Positions 36,206-47,710 are shown, counted from the stretch's first letter. The stretch: DNA of 64,000 nucleotides from Leuctra nigra (GCA_934045905.1 OW203767.1:29944520-30008519); one strand, 5' to 3'. Numbers and translations: made by a program. Notes: generated by a model not told the origin, from the sequence alone.

Positions 36206-37003
36206 GCGAGATTTTTTTTAGCACAGAGATTTTTCCTATGGGACTTTTAGCAGCCAATCAGAGAGCAGGACTAGAGGGCGTGACGTCAGAAGTTATGACG
36301 TCACTTAGCCATTTGTTTTCGTGAATGAAAAATTCAACATCGCTGTTCAGTAATTTTCGCTGCAGCAATGAATCAAAATGAATTTAGCAACATTCCACAA
36401 CATAGAAGGTAGGTTATATTGCTTCTATGCTTTATTTTTATTGTTTCATTATATTCGTGCATTACAAAACAGTTGTTCATGAGTCAGGTAGGGTTAGGTA
36501 GGGTAACATTTCAGTTTCTTATATCAAGGATACCTTTAAGTTCGTAGTTAATACACAATTTAAAGTGAAATGCATTGAACAAACTATCTTTGTACGCATT
36601 TTAATATACCTACCTTCTATTTCATACTAGGTAGTACACTCTGGTAAAGTAATGTGTGAGGTTAGGTCGACCTACCAACAATTTTAACACCGACATCAAC
36701 CATCGCTCTATAATACCTACATTTGTATAAGCACAAGACTATTATACCTTAATATATTCACAATTATGCGAATTCTCATCACATTACACCATCTCGCGAA
36801 CACAAAAGTTGGGCATAATAATATATTCATCCTCATTCACAAACATTTTGAGTTTGACAGATTGGCGCGGATGGTCAGCTGTTAAAGTCACATTTATTTG
36901 CATGGCGATTGAAGAAGTTCTGACGTCACGCCCCCTTATCCTGCTCTCTGTTTGGCTGTTAAAAGTCCCATAAGAAAAATCTCTGTGCTAAAAAAATTCT
37001 CGC
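36206..37003. mobile_element. MULE-like non-autonomous element with 9-bp target duplication
   Basis: Long inverted repeats of about 88 bp, with a few mismatches, start gcgaga(a/t)tttttttagcac at 36206 and end at 37003. The 9-bp direct repeat taccgggaa flanks the element exactly (36197-36205 and 37004-37012). Long terminal repeats with a 9-bp duplication fit the Mutator-like superfamily. Each arm contains tgacgtca. There is no transposase. The split target (taccgggaatcgagcccggg) resembles the T-arm of a tRNA-derived repeat. Confidence 0.8.
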
Positions 37004-37012
37004 TACCGGGAA

Positions 37013-38410
37013 TCGAGCCCGGGTCTTGTGTGCATTGTGTAATAGATTCTCAGAAACTTTCTTATTAACAAGTATATGTCGTGATGAACTAATAAAATGA
37101 TAATTTAGGATGTTTCAAGAAACAAACATTTTGAATCTCATGAATCTGGTAGCATGATGGTCGAGGCATACTAATGGGGGATCCATTAGCCCCCCCCCCC
37201 CCTGGAGAGTTTTAAAACGAAGAATATAACGTATGTGTGTAAAGGGGTAGGAGGGCGGAATCGAGTAGGTGGTGGTAAATATTCAGTGAAAAACGTCAGA
37301 AATGCTTCTTAAAATCCTGCAAATCCAATCAAGAAATTCAATTTTTTCCCGGGGCTATGCGCCCCGACCGGGTAAAGGCTATAACCTCCGCCCATGTCAC
37401 CTAATTGTACATGTATTGTAATGTGGAAATGTTTGTCCTGTTTTTCTTTTTCAGCGAGTCAGATAGATACCTATCTACTACTATTTACTGATTTGCATAA
37501 TTTTGTTGTGATCACCATATAACTTGGTTTTACCTCACTTAACACTGACTAAGTTGAAGTGTTACATTTACTCCGCCATATCCGTGGAACGTGTCTTACA
37601 ACACGACATCTGTACAACAAATTGGGAGCATAGTCAAGGTTATCTTTACGATGTGTATGGTTCAGATAAAACCTTTTCATTACCTATACTTGCGAAATGA
37701 ATTGTTTCATCACTGAAAAGATACTGAGAAAAATTGGAACTGCAATACCTACGTAAGAAGTTGATTTCAAATTAATCAAAATTAAGCTCTCATTGTAAAT
37801 CGCGGAAAACAGCGGGTAAAATAAATAAATTTAAGCAAAACTTAATGTAAAATTGAGTTCGATAACCTAGCCAATCAAAGAGTAGAACTAACAGCGATTA
37901 TATTTTCCAGGTAGGTAGAGATTTCACATTGAATACAGATTTCATTGACGGTTTATTCCAACAAGGACGTGTTTACCCGATGGTTAATCTTCACCGAATC
38001 CTATAATAGTGCTTAGTGCTTACCTATGTCTCGAGCTGGACTCCTCTTTGGTTTCACTAACTCTGTTTTTGAAGCACCGCGGTATTAAAAATATACCAGC
38101 TTGAAAATCACTTTCCCAACCATTGAAGCATACTGGTATGAATTTAATACCAATTAGATTTTTTTTAAATGTATGCTTCAAATAGTTAAATCTCTCACTG
38201 CACCCAGAGGCCGAAATAATACAGAAAATATGATAAGTATATATAGTATGATAAGTATGATAAATATATAGGTATATTTTAACGGTACCTCTAATGACTC
38301 TACATCTCAAAACGAAAGAAAAACTATTTCTAAAACTATTTGTCTGTAGAAAAGGTTGAGAGTTAAAATGTTTTTTGAAAAACACTATGCGCTCCGGAGA
38401 CGCATGCTAC

Positions 38411-38441
<31 letters not shown>

Positions 38442-39194
38442 ATCACCACGGGCCTACAGAAATGTCAAAATAAATTAGCTACCTTGGGGCTGGATAATGG
38501 ATTCACAAAGTAGAATCTTCTAATACGTCAAATTAACACAGTGATGAACTGATGTAATACATTTTGTGATATATAAATTCTATTGACGTTCATAAATGAT
38601 AAGTACAGTAGCACGTAGTACTGTTACCTACTCAGAATTCCAATTCAAGATCCATGAAATAAAAAGTATTTTAATTGCCAGCTTGTAACGAGCGGTGTTG
38701 TTAATTAGCAGCTAATTAGTAGTTAAAAACAGTCAACGTACCCCACAGAACTGCGCGAGTTTCAGAGATCCAGCCTGCAGAGTTTCGCCGAAGCATGTCG
38801 TCGGTGTATCTACAGTCCACATTCCTGCGTGTGACTGAATCCTGTCACATCGGAGACCGAACTAAACCTCTAAACGGTACAACAGCCCAATGGCGTGACA
38901 CGAAGAAGATTCAGGCAGAGGTGGACCGTCCGTCTCTATGCTGCTACCACGCCGAATACAAGGTCATGGTAAAGCAAGGTTGTCGCGATTCACCGGTTTT
39001 AAATTGCATATTATTAAATATCAGTCTGCTGACTGGGCAAACTCTCGTTGAAGGTTCACAAAGTGAGACTTTCCTCGCAGTAATTCGTGGTGTTGTGTAC
39101 TAGAAATTACAGCAATGACTGTCAGAAAGTAGGAATCGTTCACTTCCTTTAATTTTATTTTTAGAATTAGGTCGATTTATTCTGAAAGTGTTGA
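37013..39194. other. No recognised gene; homopolymer C tract inside
   Basis: AT-rich, with short poly-C runs (about 37191-37202) and a 30-base C run at 38413-38442. An open frame at 38795-39103 has no recognisable homology. An unseen 5' exon of the minus-strand membrane protein gene may lie here. Confidence 0.35.
38413..38442 (+). repeat. Poly-C tract of 30 bases
   Basis: An uninterrupted run of C. Its length in the assembly is uncertain because long homopolymers are error-prone. Confidence 0.9.
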
Positions 39195-39300
39195 ATGTTT
39201 ACCGCGCCGCGCCAGATTGGAATGAGCAATGCACATGCGCGCAGTTGGCCAATCAGAAATGAGATGCGGCATCCAATTAGAAGCCGACAAACCACTTTGG
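39195..39300 (+). promoter_or_regulatory. Candidate EMC10 promoter region
   Basis: A local GC/CpG-rich patch (accgcgccgcgccag) and a gcacatgcgcgcag motif resembling an NRF-1-type site lie about 200 bp upstream of the EMC10 start codon, in otherwise AT-rich DNA. No TATA box was seen. This is inferred from position and composition only. Confidence 0.3.
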
Positions 39301-39438
39301 AGTTTGGACAAACAGAAACAGCTGATTGTCATTCTTGGATTTTCGACTAAAGTCATCGCAAGTGTTAAATTTAGTTATTTTCACAGTTTGTTCACAATTT
39401 CAATAATTTTCATTGATATTTGTAATTAGTTAGTGAAA

Positions 39439-39507
39439 ATGTGTATCCGATATGTATTAATTTCCACACTTCTTTCGTTATGCTTTGTCATCGATCCAAT
39501 ATATTGT
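39439..39507 (+). CDS. EMC10: EMC10 exon 1 (signal peptide)
   Basis: The ATG at 39439 opens MCIRYVLISTLLSLCFVID and ends at a gtaagg donor in phase 0 (23 codons). The basic start and hydrophobic core are a classic signal peptide, as expected for ER membrane complex subunit 10, a lumenal-domain, single-pass protein. The next exon joins without a break. I chose this ATG over the upstream in-frame GTG at 39433 because eukaryotic initiation at GTG is unlikely. Confidence 0.85.
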
Positions 39508-39596
39508 GTAAGGCATGATGTTTCTAACCTCAACTCTTGGATTTGGATCTGCCTAGTGCACATTTGTATATTTATTACGTATGTTTCTAGTTTCAG

Positions 39597-39767
39597 AACG
39601 ATGTTGATTACGATGGAGTACTGCACATACGGTTAGAACATGCTTTAAATAACAATCCGACTGCGGAGTATACAGATCGGGGCACTGTGACGATTCAAAG
39701 TATTCGGTCGGGTGCCGTTGCTTTACAGCAGATTGCATTGACGTCTGCCGCAAAACAAAAGCTGAAG
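39597..39767 (+). CDS. EMC10: EMC10 exon 2 (lumenal domain)
   Basis: The acceptor ...tctagtttcag precedes NDVDYDGVLHIRLEHALN; 57 codons, phase 0 at both ends, donor gtgtgt. The segment TDRGTVTIQSIRSGAVALQ corresponds to the start of the EMC10 beta-sandwich-like lumenal domain, where vertebrate EMC10 has an 'LLLEHSFE...' then 'RGSL' strand pattern. Intron 1 is only 89 bp. Intron 2, which follows, is 8.3 kb and filled with nested mobile elements. Confidence 0.9.
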
Positions 39768-39964
39768 GTGTGTAGTCATTAGGTCTGTTCGACCATTCTT
39801 GTGGTGAACATCTAGTGTTGATTTATAAATAAAGATAGGTAGTAGGTACTACTATTTGAATGTGTGCGTCTCGTAACAAAGGGCATTCGATTTTGTTTCG
39901 TTTTCATGATGTTTTATTGAGATACCTAGGTAGATACTGAAAGTTTGCCATGGAGGCTCATTCT

Positions 39965-40077
39965 AAATTTCCTTGTTGTCTCATATCAATTGATAAGGCG
40001 TCACTACCATGTAAAATAGACAGCACTCCAGTGTGCAGGGAGCCCATATGAAGTGCTACGAGACGACAAGGGAATTT
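39965..40077. repeat. Short inverted repeat
   Basis: Arms aaatttccttgttgtctc (39965-39982) and gagacgacaagggaattt (40060-40077) pair with two mismatches. It may be a small MITE in EMC10 intron 2. No target duplication was recognised. Confidence 0.4.
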
Positions 40078-40161
40078 AGCTATCTTTCCTGGAGCCTGAT
40101 TCTATAACTGCAAAGCAGTAAGTTAATCCAATAGCAATGAGTTTTTGCATAACACATTTTT

Positions 40162-40785
40162 GAGCGAGCGAAGCGAGCGTCTCCTTTTGGCTCATTTGGC
40201 ACGGACCTCTGTTTTTTTTTTTTTTTTTGTTTGTTCGTTTTTCTGCTAGGTGAGGCTACACAGGTCACAGTTTTTCTTCCATCGAGCTGAAATTTTGCAC
40301 ACATGTACGGACCATTTCTGGTCGTTGCAGGCCATTTTTTTTTGAAATCCACTGATTGGTTCAAATTTAAAAAATATTATCTTTCGATTGGTTAGTTTGA
40401 TCAAATTGAAATTTTGACAATTCATTACCACTAACATTTTACCCAATCATACAAAGTTTCAGCCAAATCCTCCCATTGGTTAAAATTTAAAACCATCTTT
40501 ACTGTGATTTTTGAAATTTAAACTAGAACCGTTTGACCGATCAACTTAAAACTTTGCATGGTTATTGGGACCAACATTATCTGTGTTTTTGACAATTTTC
40601 AGACACATCTGTGTTTGAATTCAAAAGTTATTGACATTTTACGGACATTTTGCTTGTTGCTATGGATCACGGCAACATTGACGCGTCAGTTCCAATGTTC
40701 CAAGGTAGTTAGAACAGAAACTTTCAAACGCATAATTATGACACTTATAATCAACAGATTGATCTGATATTGTGTACACACACTT
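40162..40785 (-). repeat. Repeat family A, one part of an interrupted copy
   Basis: It starts with gagcgagcgaagcgagcg, then an A/T homopolymer and the family A interior, and breaks off at acacactt (40778-40785), where a hAT-like element is inserted. The rest of the same copy resumes at 47711. Confidence 0.75.
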
Positions 40786-41979
40786 AGGGATGGCACCCGG
40801 TAAAATTTACCGGTATCTTAAGGTTTACCGATTTACCGATTATTAATTTACCGGTAAAAAAATGGTAAATTATGTTTTTTTTTATCCTTTTGAATGTATG
40901 AATGGAGATATCAAAATTTAAGTAAGAACTATAAGTAAACTACAGTGTGAGAACATTAGCAGTTGGGCATATTTAAGTTAATTTTTGGTTGTCCTCAATC
41001 ATTCTGAATATAATGATCTGATGTCGGAATCTTTGTTCAGGTTTGCTTGTTTAGCAGATACAGTGACAGAATAGCGATTGTAACTTAATCAAATTGATAT
41101 GGTCGACAATTCCTCTTATGGGAGAATAGCACAGGCATGGCATACTAGATTGGTCGAATCAATTTGCTATTCTGCCATAAGTTATTTTGATCAGCTATAT
41201 CATCTCTTATCAATATGCAGTATTGTCATTATTAAAGGCCGGGTATACTTAACATATTCGATTAAGGAAGACACAATGATAAGAATGCAAAAATCGCGGT
41301 TTTCTTCCGCCACTTCTAACGCGCGCTAGCTGGCTTACCTAGTTTGCGAGCTGTGACGTCACCGCCGCCACCCACTGTTATGAACATGCCGCGCTGCAAC
41401 ACTGCTGGGCCATTTAAAACAGTGAGAAAACTCCAGTCGTCCAGAGAGAGCGTGTGTCAACATCCATGTCTTGAAAACAAAGACAGCTAACACTTGTAAA
41501 TTAATATTGTACTGTATATTGACTTGATAATAATCTATTTAATTTTAAAATCAAAGTGTGGGTGACGGATACTTTTCATTGGTTTCTCCATCATTTTAGC
41601 AGTCATTATGACAATTTGTTGCGTGTTTGGTTGTAGCAATTAATCAGGTAAAGGCAGGCGCGAAGGAAGGGGGGGGGAGTGGGGGTCAATGAACCCCCAC
41701 TTTTCATCTTGATACCCCCATATATCACTCCCAGATATACAAAAAAAATTGATCAAGAGATCCAAAAATGCACAAATTAGCTCCATTATGAGGTTGAATT
41801 CTCAAAATTTTCCCAAGTTTTGCAAAACTAATTATCCAATGAGATAACTCAATTGTCCAACATGATCATCCTCATGAATACAATTTAATATTACACGTTA
41901 AACTATGATACCAAAACCAATACAGATTTGTCTTATTGCTTATTGGTGTTGCTTATTGCAACCTTTTTTCAAGGAATAT

Positions 41980-42240
41980 CAAAATCGATTCAAAATCGAT
42001 TCTCTTTTACTACAGTAATTCAAAAAATTCCCTGCGGACCCATTAAAGGGATTTTATCAAATAACAAAATTTACAGATTATAATGCATTTTGTCTAAAGT
42101 TTCCCCAAGAATATTGCATATACCACATTTTAAATTTCTTTGACAAGGATGCCAAAATAGATTCAAATTCGATTCTTTTGTATCAAAAACTCAAAAAATT
42201 CCCTGTGTCAATGGGGATTCCAGAAAAACAAATAGTTACA
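41980..42240 (+). repeat. Diverged tandem repeat (about 125-150 bp units)
   Basis: Phrases such as caaattcgattcttttgtat, aaaaaattccctg and aagtttccccaagaatattgc recur several times here and again at about 46800-47040, on the other side of the palindrome/module cluster. The cluster therefore interrupted a tandem repeat. Confidence 0.5.
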
Positions 42241-42289
42241 GATTAGATTACATTTGTATAAAGTTTCCACAGAATTTTGCATCACACAT

Positions 42290-42545
42290 CTAGTGGAGCG
42301 GTCGCTCCACGCCAGCCAAGTCGTGCAGCGCGCGCACACTCTCATTTAAAAAGGCTGGAGCAACCCACTTTTACTGTAAGCATAAAAGTGGCATTTTCGG
42401 CCTACTGGATCTCAACATTGGAAAATCTCACATTGTTGCGAAATATCTTAATTTCGAGCTATGGCCCACCCCACCACATATACCAAATTTGGGAACAATA
42501 GGTTATGCCGTTTGCGAGCTGGAGGACCGTGAAAACCGTGAAATT
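42290..42545 (+). repeat. Repeat family B terminal block
   Basis: It begins ctagtggagcggtcgctccac, a short hairpin directly beside CTAG, followed by a conserved block of about 250 bp. The same block is at 44163-44418 and 45508-45773 (minus orientation) and at 62482-62742 (plus). On the strand where the hairpin comes last, the end reads hairpin then CTAG, reminiscent of Helitron 3' ends, but no Rep/helicase is present. Confidence 0.6.
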
Positions 42546-42571
42546 GTACGGCTTTCTTCAGATAACGATTA

Positions 42572-42968
42572 CCCCATAAAAAACACTTCGTGTAAAAATA
42601 CCAGCCAAGTCTCTTCAACTAAAAAAAAATATGAAATCTAAAAATTCTGCACTGAAAAGTAGTGATATCAAAAAATTAGCCAAGTCAAAACTTTATTTGA
42701 AAATCAAAAAATACTTGGCGCATCGTTTTTTTTAGGGCATTATAGGTATACTATTATATGTAAATTTCATGTATAATTTATAATTGGCTTATACTTCCAA
42801 GCTATTTAAGTACACGATGCGCCAAGTATTTTTTGATTTTCAAATAAAGTTTTGACTTGGCTAATTTTTTGATATCACTACTTTTCAGTGCAGAATTTTT
42901 AGATTTCATATTTTTTTTTAGTTGAAGAGACTTGGCTGGTATTTTTACACGAAGTGTTTTTTATGGGG
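42572..42968. mobile_element. Palindromic MITE family D, copy 1
   Basis: A 397-bp near-perfect palindrome with ends ccccataaaaaacact and agtgttttttatgggg. The arms include ccagccaagtctcttcaact and gatatcactacttttcagtg. Two further copies are at 44421-44814 and 46406-46794. The centre is AT-rich and less conserved. No coding sequence. Confidence 0.85.
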
Positions 42969-43129
42969 ATATCACTCCTTTTTTTAGTTTATTCTAACAA
43001 CTTGTGACACATATGAAATGAACAATTACTAAATTCTTTTAAAAAATCATCCCCCTTTACAATTTCGTTACCACTAATGAATAGCAGCGTATGGTCCTAA
43101 ATAATTGCTTTAAATGATCTTTCACGAAG

Positions 43130-44418
43130 AATAGCAAAGGTTTCATTCCAATCAGTCAACCCAGTTCCGAGATATGGAAACACTTCGGTTTTCAAAATGG
43201 CTGCTGAACTTTCTGCAATGCCACATAGAATTTATTTCTATAAATGATGTGTATCATTTTAAGCTTTCTGAATATGTATTTATTGTATAGGAGGGAATTA
43301 TAATAATTTATACATTTGAATGACGTCATTTCCGGTCTCATAAATAGGAAAATTCTCTTTGTACTGTTCATATTCCATAGAGATGGCCATCCGAATCGTT
43401 TGGCGCTAGTTTCATACCGATTTGTCTACCAGTTTTTGAGATATGACGTTACTTCCGGTTTAAAAATGGCGGCTGAAATCTCTGACCCCTTGAAGTATAT
43501 TTGAAACATGATTATAATTTTATAAGCTGTCTCAAATAGTATATTTATTGCATCAAAATAAAAATTTGTGAGATTATTAAAATGTGTGACGTCATTTCCG
43601 GTTTAGGTATGATAAACTGCAAATATTATTGATGATAATACATAAAGTTGACCGTCTAAATTGTTTTGCGCTGGTTTCGTTGAAATCTATTTAGCCGTTA
43701 TTGAGATATGATGTCACTTCCGGTTTCAAAATGGCGGCTTCCGGTTGGTTTTATAACAAGTCACATGAGACGTCAAAAGTACATACGTTACATAAATATC
43801 AAAATAATCGGATCAATCTTTGTTGCCAAAAAGCCAATCGATGTATTTCAAATTTCATTACGTCATTTCCGGTTTCTTTAACATAATGTTTAGTCTTTTG
43901 CTACTTATCATGCATATAGATGACCGTCTGGATCGTTTGGCGCAATTTTCGTTCCAATCGGTCCAGCCGTTGACGAGATATGACGTCACTTCCGGTTTCA
44001 AAATAGCGGCATAAAACCAGTTATAGCAAAAGGCACCTCAGACGCCAAAAGTGCATATGTGGTAAAAATTTTAAATCAATCGGTTCAGCCGTTTATGCTG
44101 TGGCCTGTTTACCATATTTTAGCTCCACCCTACTACTACTACTGAGATTATTATGAAAACCGCCCTAAAACACTGTTTTCACGGCCCTCTAGCGCGCAAA
44201 GGGCGTAACCTATTGTTCCCAAATTTGGTATATGTTGTAGGGTGGGCCATAGCTCGAAATTAAGATATATCGCAACAATGTGAGATTTCCCAATTTTAAG
44301 ATCCAGTAGGCCGAAAATGCCACTTTGATGCTTACAGTAAAAGTGGGTTTGCTCCAGCCTTTATATGAGAGTGTGCGCGCCGTACGACTTGGCTGGCGTG
44401 GAGCGACCGCTCCACTAG
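43130..44418. repeat. Repeat family B: CRE/ETS module tandem plus terminal block
   Basis: About four modules of roughly 268 bp, each with a 'tccagccgttttcgagatatg' type phrase, a tgacgtcacttccggttt composite site, aaaatggcggc, and a second tgacgtcatttccgg site about 125 bp away or so. They are followed by the conserved terminal block that ends ...cgctccactag at 44418. There are no ORFs of note. Confidence 0.7.
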
Positions 44419-44420
44419 AT

Positions 44421-44814
44421 CCCCATAAAAAACACTCCGTGTAAAAACACCAGCCAAGTCTCTTCAACTATAAAAAAATAGAAGAATTCTAAAAAATCAG
44501 CACTGAAAAGTAGTGATATCAAAAAATGGGCCAAGTCAAAACTTAATTTTAAAAACCAAAATATACTTGGCGCATCGTGTACATATAAATAGTATAGAAT
44601 ATGCCAAAAATCAAATTTACGTGAATATATATAATATACCTACAATACTCTTAAAAACGATGCGCCAAGTATATTTTGGTTTTTAAAATTAAGTTTTGAC
44701 TTGGCCTATTTTTTGATATCACTACTTTTCAGTGCTGATTTTTTAGATTTCTGCTATTTTTTTATAGTTGAAGAGACTTGGCTGGTGTTTTTACACGGAG
44801 TGTTTTTTATGGGG
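44421..44814. mobile_element. Palindromic MITE family D, copy 2
   Basis: A 394-bp palindrome with the same ccccataaaaaacact ends as copy 1. It sits two bases (AT) after the CTAG end of a family B element and directly before the start of the next (atatcact...), so B and D elements alternate. Confidence 0.85.
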
Positions 44815-45773
44815 ATATCACTAATTTTTTTAGTTTATTTACACAACTTGTAACACACATCGGAGCAACAATGACTAATTCCTTTGAAAAAATAAGCCAT
44901 TTTCAATTTGGTTAGGTATACTAAGAAAAGTTGCGTTTGGTACCAAAATATGCTTAAAGTGATATTACATAAAGAAAAGCGAAAGATTCGTTCCAATCAG
45001 TCCAGCCGTTTTCGAGATATGGCATCACTTCCGGTTTAGCAATATGGCGGCTGAAATCACTGCCACCTAGAATTTACTTATATAAATGTTTTGTATCATT
45101 ATAAGCCTTCTGAATATAGTTAATGTAGTCAGAGGTGATTAAAGTCAGATTCTTAATTTTTATGACGTCATTTCCGGTTTCGGTAATAGTACACTTCTTT
45201 TTAGACTATTGATGTTCCATAAAGATGACCGTCTGAATCATTTGGCGCTAGTTTCATTCCGATCGGTCAAGCCGGTTTCGAGATATGACGTCACTTCCGG
45301 TTTCAAAATGGCGGCTTCCGGTTGGTTTTATAAAAAGGCACCTCAGACGCCAAAAGTGCACATGTGGTAAAAATTTCAGATCGATCGGTTAAGCCGTTTA
45401 GGCTGTGGCGGTGATAGCGGTGTTTCCTGATATCATCATCATCATCATCATCATCATCATCTGAAGAAGAAGAAGAAGAAGATGAAAGTGATGTAATTTC
45501 ACGATTTTCAAGGCCCTCTAGCTCGCAAATGGTATAACCTATTGTTGGCTCACTTGGAATATTTGGTAGGGGGGTCCATAGCTCCAAATTAAAATATTTC
45601 TCAACAATGTGATATTTCCCATTTTTGAGATCCAGTAGGCCGAAAATACTATGTTGTTGCTTACAGTAAAAGTGTTTGGTCTGCTCCTCAGATTATTATT
45701 AGGCATTTACAGTATGTTGAGTGATTGTGAGCGTACAGTACGACTTGGCTGGGTGGAGCGACCGCTCCACTAG
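44815..45773. repeat. Repeat family B, second copy
   Basis: It opens atatcactaatttttttag, like the copy after MITE 1, carries about two CRE/ETS modules (sites near 45022, 45162 and 45287), an (ATC)n/(GAA)n microsatellite at about 45429-45482, and the terminal block ending cgctccactag at 45773. Confidence 0.65.
45429..45482 (+). repeat. Compound (ATC)n-(GAA)n microsatellite
   Basis: About nine atc units are followed by about six gaa units, inside a family B copy. Confidence 0.85.
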
Positions 45774-46405
45774 ATTCATCTTCCAATAAATTCCGCGGTC
45801 TCCGCCACAGCCTAAACGGCTGGTTTGATTGACCCGAAATTTTCACCACATATACAGCTCGTCTGCCTGATGATACCTTGCCCTTATGAATTTTTTGTGC
45901 CGCCATTTTGAAACCGGAAGTGACGTCATATCTCAAAAACGGTTTAACCGATCGGAACGAAATTTGCGCCAATCGATTCAGACGGTCCTCTATATGAAAT
46001 AACAATAGTGAAATTAAAGTTTTCTAATTACTGAAACCGGAAATGACGTCATAGTTTAGCGAAATCTGCCTAAATTCACTTCCCCTTTATATAAAAACCA
46101 ACTACATATTCAGAAGGCTTATAATGAAATATTAGTATTTATATACATATTAATACAATGTGTAAGAGCTTACAGCTGCCATTTTGAAAACCGGAAGTGA
46201 TGCCATATCTCGAAAACGGCTGGACCTATTGGAACGATGCTTTCGCAATTCTTCATGGCATATTACTTTAAGTTTATATTAAGCTCCAAACAATATTTTT
46301 CTTAGTAACTAATTCGGAAATGGCGTATTTATTTAAAGGAATTAGTCATTGTTGCCCCAATAAGTTTTACAAGTTGTGTGAATAAACTAAAAAAATAAGT
46401 GATAT
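45774..46405. repeat. Repeat family B, inverted copy
   Basis: Modules in reverse orientation: ccggaagtgacgtca near 45910, ccggaaatgacgtca near 46037 and ccggaagtgatgcca near 46190. It ends with aaaaaaataagtgatat, the reverse complement of the starts of the other copies, beside MITE copy 3. The terminal hairpin block is absent. Confidence 0.6.
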
Positions 46406-46794
46406 CCCCATAAAAAAACACTCCGTGTAAAAAAAACAGCCAAGTCTCTTCAACTAAAAAAAAATTATGAAATCTAAAAATTCTGCACTGAAACGTAGTA
46501 ATATCAAAAAATGAGCCAAGTCAAAACTTTATTTGAAAATTAAAAAATACTTGGCGCATCGTTTTTTTTAGGGCATTGTAGGTATACTATAAGTATATGT
46601 ATTTATATCTAGCCTTTACTTCTAAGCTATTTATATACACGATGCGCCAAGTATTTTTTAATTTTCAAATAAAGTTTTGACTTGGCTCATTTTTTGATAT
46701 CACTACGTTTCAGTGCAGAATTTTTAGATTTCATAATTTTTTTTTTTGTTGAAGAGACTTGGCTGTTGTTTTACACGGAGTGTTTTTTATGGGG
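46406..46794. mobile_element. Palindromic MITE family D, copy 3
   Basis: A 389-bp palindrome with the same ends as copies 1 and 2, flanked by gatat on the left and attgt on the right. Confidence 0.85.
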
Positions 46795-47710
46795 ATTGTA
46801 CATTACTTTGAAAAGAATGCCAAGCTTCAAATTCGATTATTTTGTAGCAAAAATTCAAATAAAGCCCTGCGGGGCCATTAGGGATTTGATCAAATAACAT
46901 TTACAGATTATAACGCATTTTTTCTAAAGTTTCCCCAAGAATATTGCATATCAAATATTTTAAATGTCTTTGAAATGGATGCCAGAATATCTTCAAATTC
47001 GATTATTTTGTATCAATAATTCAAAAAAGGCTCTGCGGGGAAAACTGGGTGGCGAACCCCCCAAACGCCCTTGTAACGGCAAACTACCTTTTCCTCACAT
47101 TCTTTCATTCTTTTCACAACACTTTCATGATCTATTGGCATTATAATGTACTCACCACAATCACACCAATCTAACTTTCAGACGCGGTCTTTCAAGTCAA
47201 TATTTGCTTTTTTCCCTCTTTTCGGCTTATCTATTTTATCAGTTTTTCGGGGCTCGAACTGGTAAGGCTGAATGCCTGACATTGTGTCTTGATGAAAACA
47301 CTTATCTGACTAATAGTTTTAAGTTTTATTTCGACTGAAAACAATAAAAATGTCCAAGTGTTAGCGCGCGTATTTAAATGCAGCCGTCACGCCGGCTGGG
47401 ATAGGTGACGTCACCGCTCGAGATTGCGTAAGCGTGTTCCTCGCTAGCTCAGCAGTGGCGTGTGTTAAAGAACTCGGGATTTCGCTAAATATCATTGAAA
47501 AAAATCAATCTTTATATCTCTCATGAGTATACCCGGCCTTTAACATCTATGTCCTGACTGGTAATCTTTGTGAATGGGTCAAATAATAAAGAAGGGTCAT
47601 TTTTGTATTGGTATAGTCATGATTTGGTATCTGCCATCATTTTTCAAAATTTACCGCTGACCGGTAAATTTACCGATTTTTTCAGAACCGGTAAAAGTGC
47701 CATCCCTACG

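Larger units (their letters stand above)
41236..47539. mobile_element. TTAA-flanked inverted-repeat element
   Basis: Inside the hAT-like ends, aggccgggtatact at 41236 and its reverse complement ending at 47539 form 14-bp perfect inverted repeats, each bordered by TTAA (41232-41235 and 47540-47543). TTAA target sites are characteristic of piggyBac-type transposons. Subterminal gtgacgtcaccg palindromes occur on both sides (about 41355 and 47407). There is no transposase, so it is either non-autonomous or a remnant carrying later insertions. Confidence 0.5.
40786..47710. mobile_element. hAT-like element (non-autonomous) inserted in family A, with 8-bp target duplication
   Basis: The termini are inverted repeats: agggatggcacccggtaaa at the left and tttaccgg...gtgccatccct at the right, with ccggtaaatttaccg-type subterminal repeats. 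The octamer acacactt is present at both sides (40778-40785; 47711-47718, after three extra bases). A family A copy is split cleanly by it. There is no transposase; the 6.9-kb interior is made of further nested elements. The hAT assignment rests on the CAGGG-like start and the 8-bp duplication. Confidence 0.65.

Noticed and set aside
36487..36505. Telomeric TTAGG repeat
   Set aside because: Only two or three irregular ggtta/ggtag units are present, too few for telomeric sequence.
37004..37024. A functional tRNA gene
   Set aside because: Only a T-arm-like piece is seen; there is no matching acceptor stem, D-arm or anticodon arm, even after removing the transposon.
38795..39103. A 102-residue plus-strand ORF upstream of EMC10
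   Set aside because: No recognisable domain and no exon context. It could hide a minus-strand 5' exon of the membrane protein gene, but no frame there gave a convincing match.
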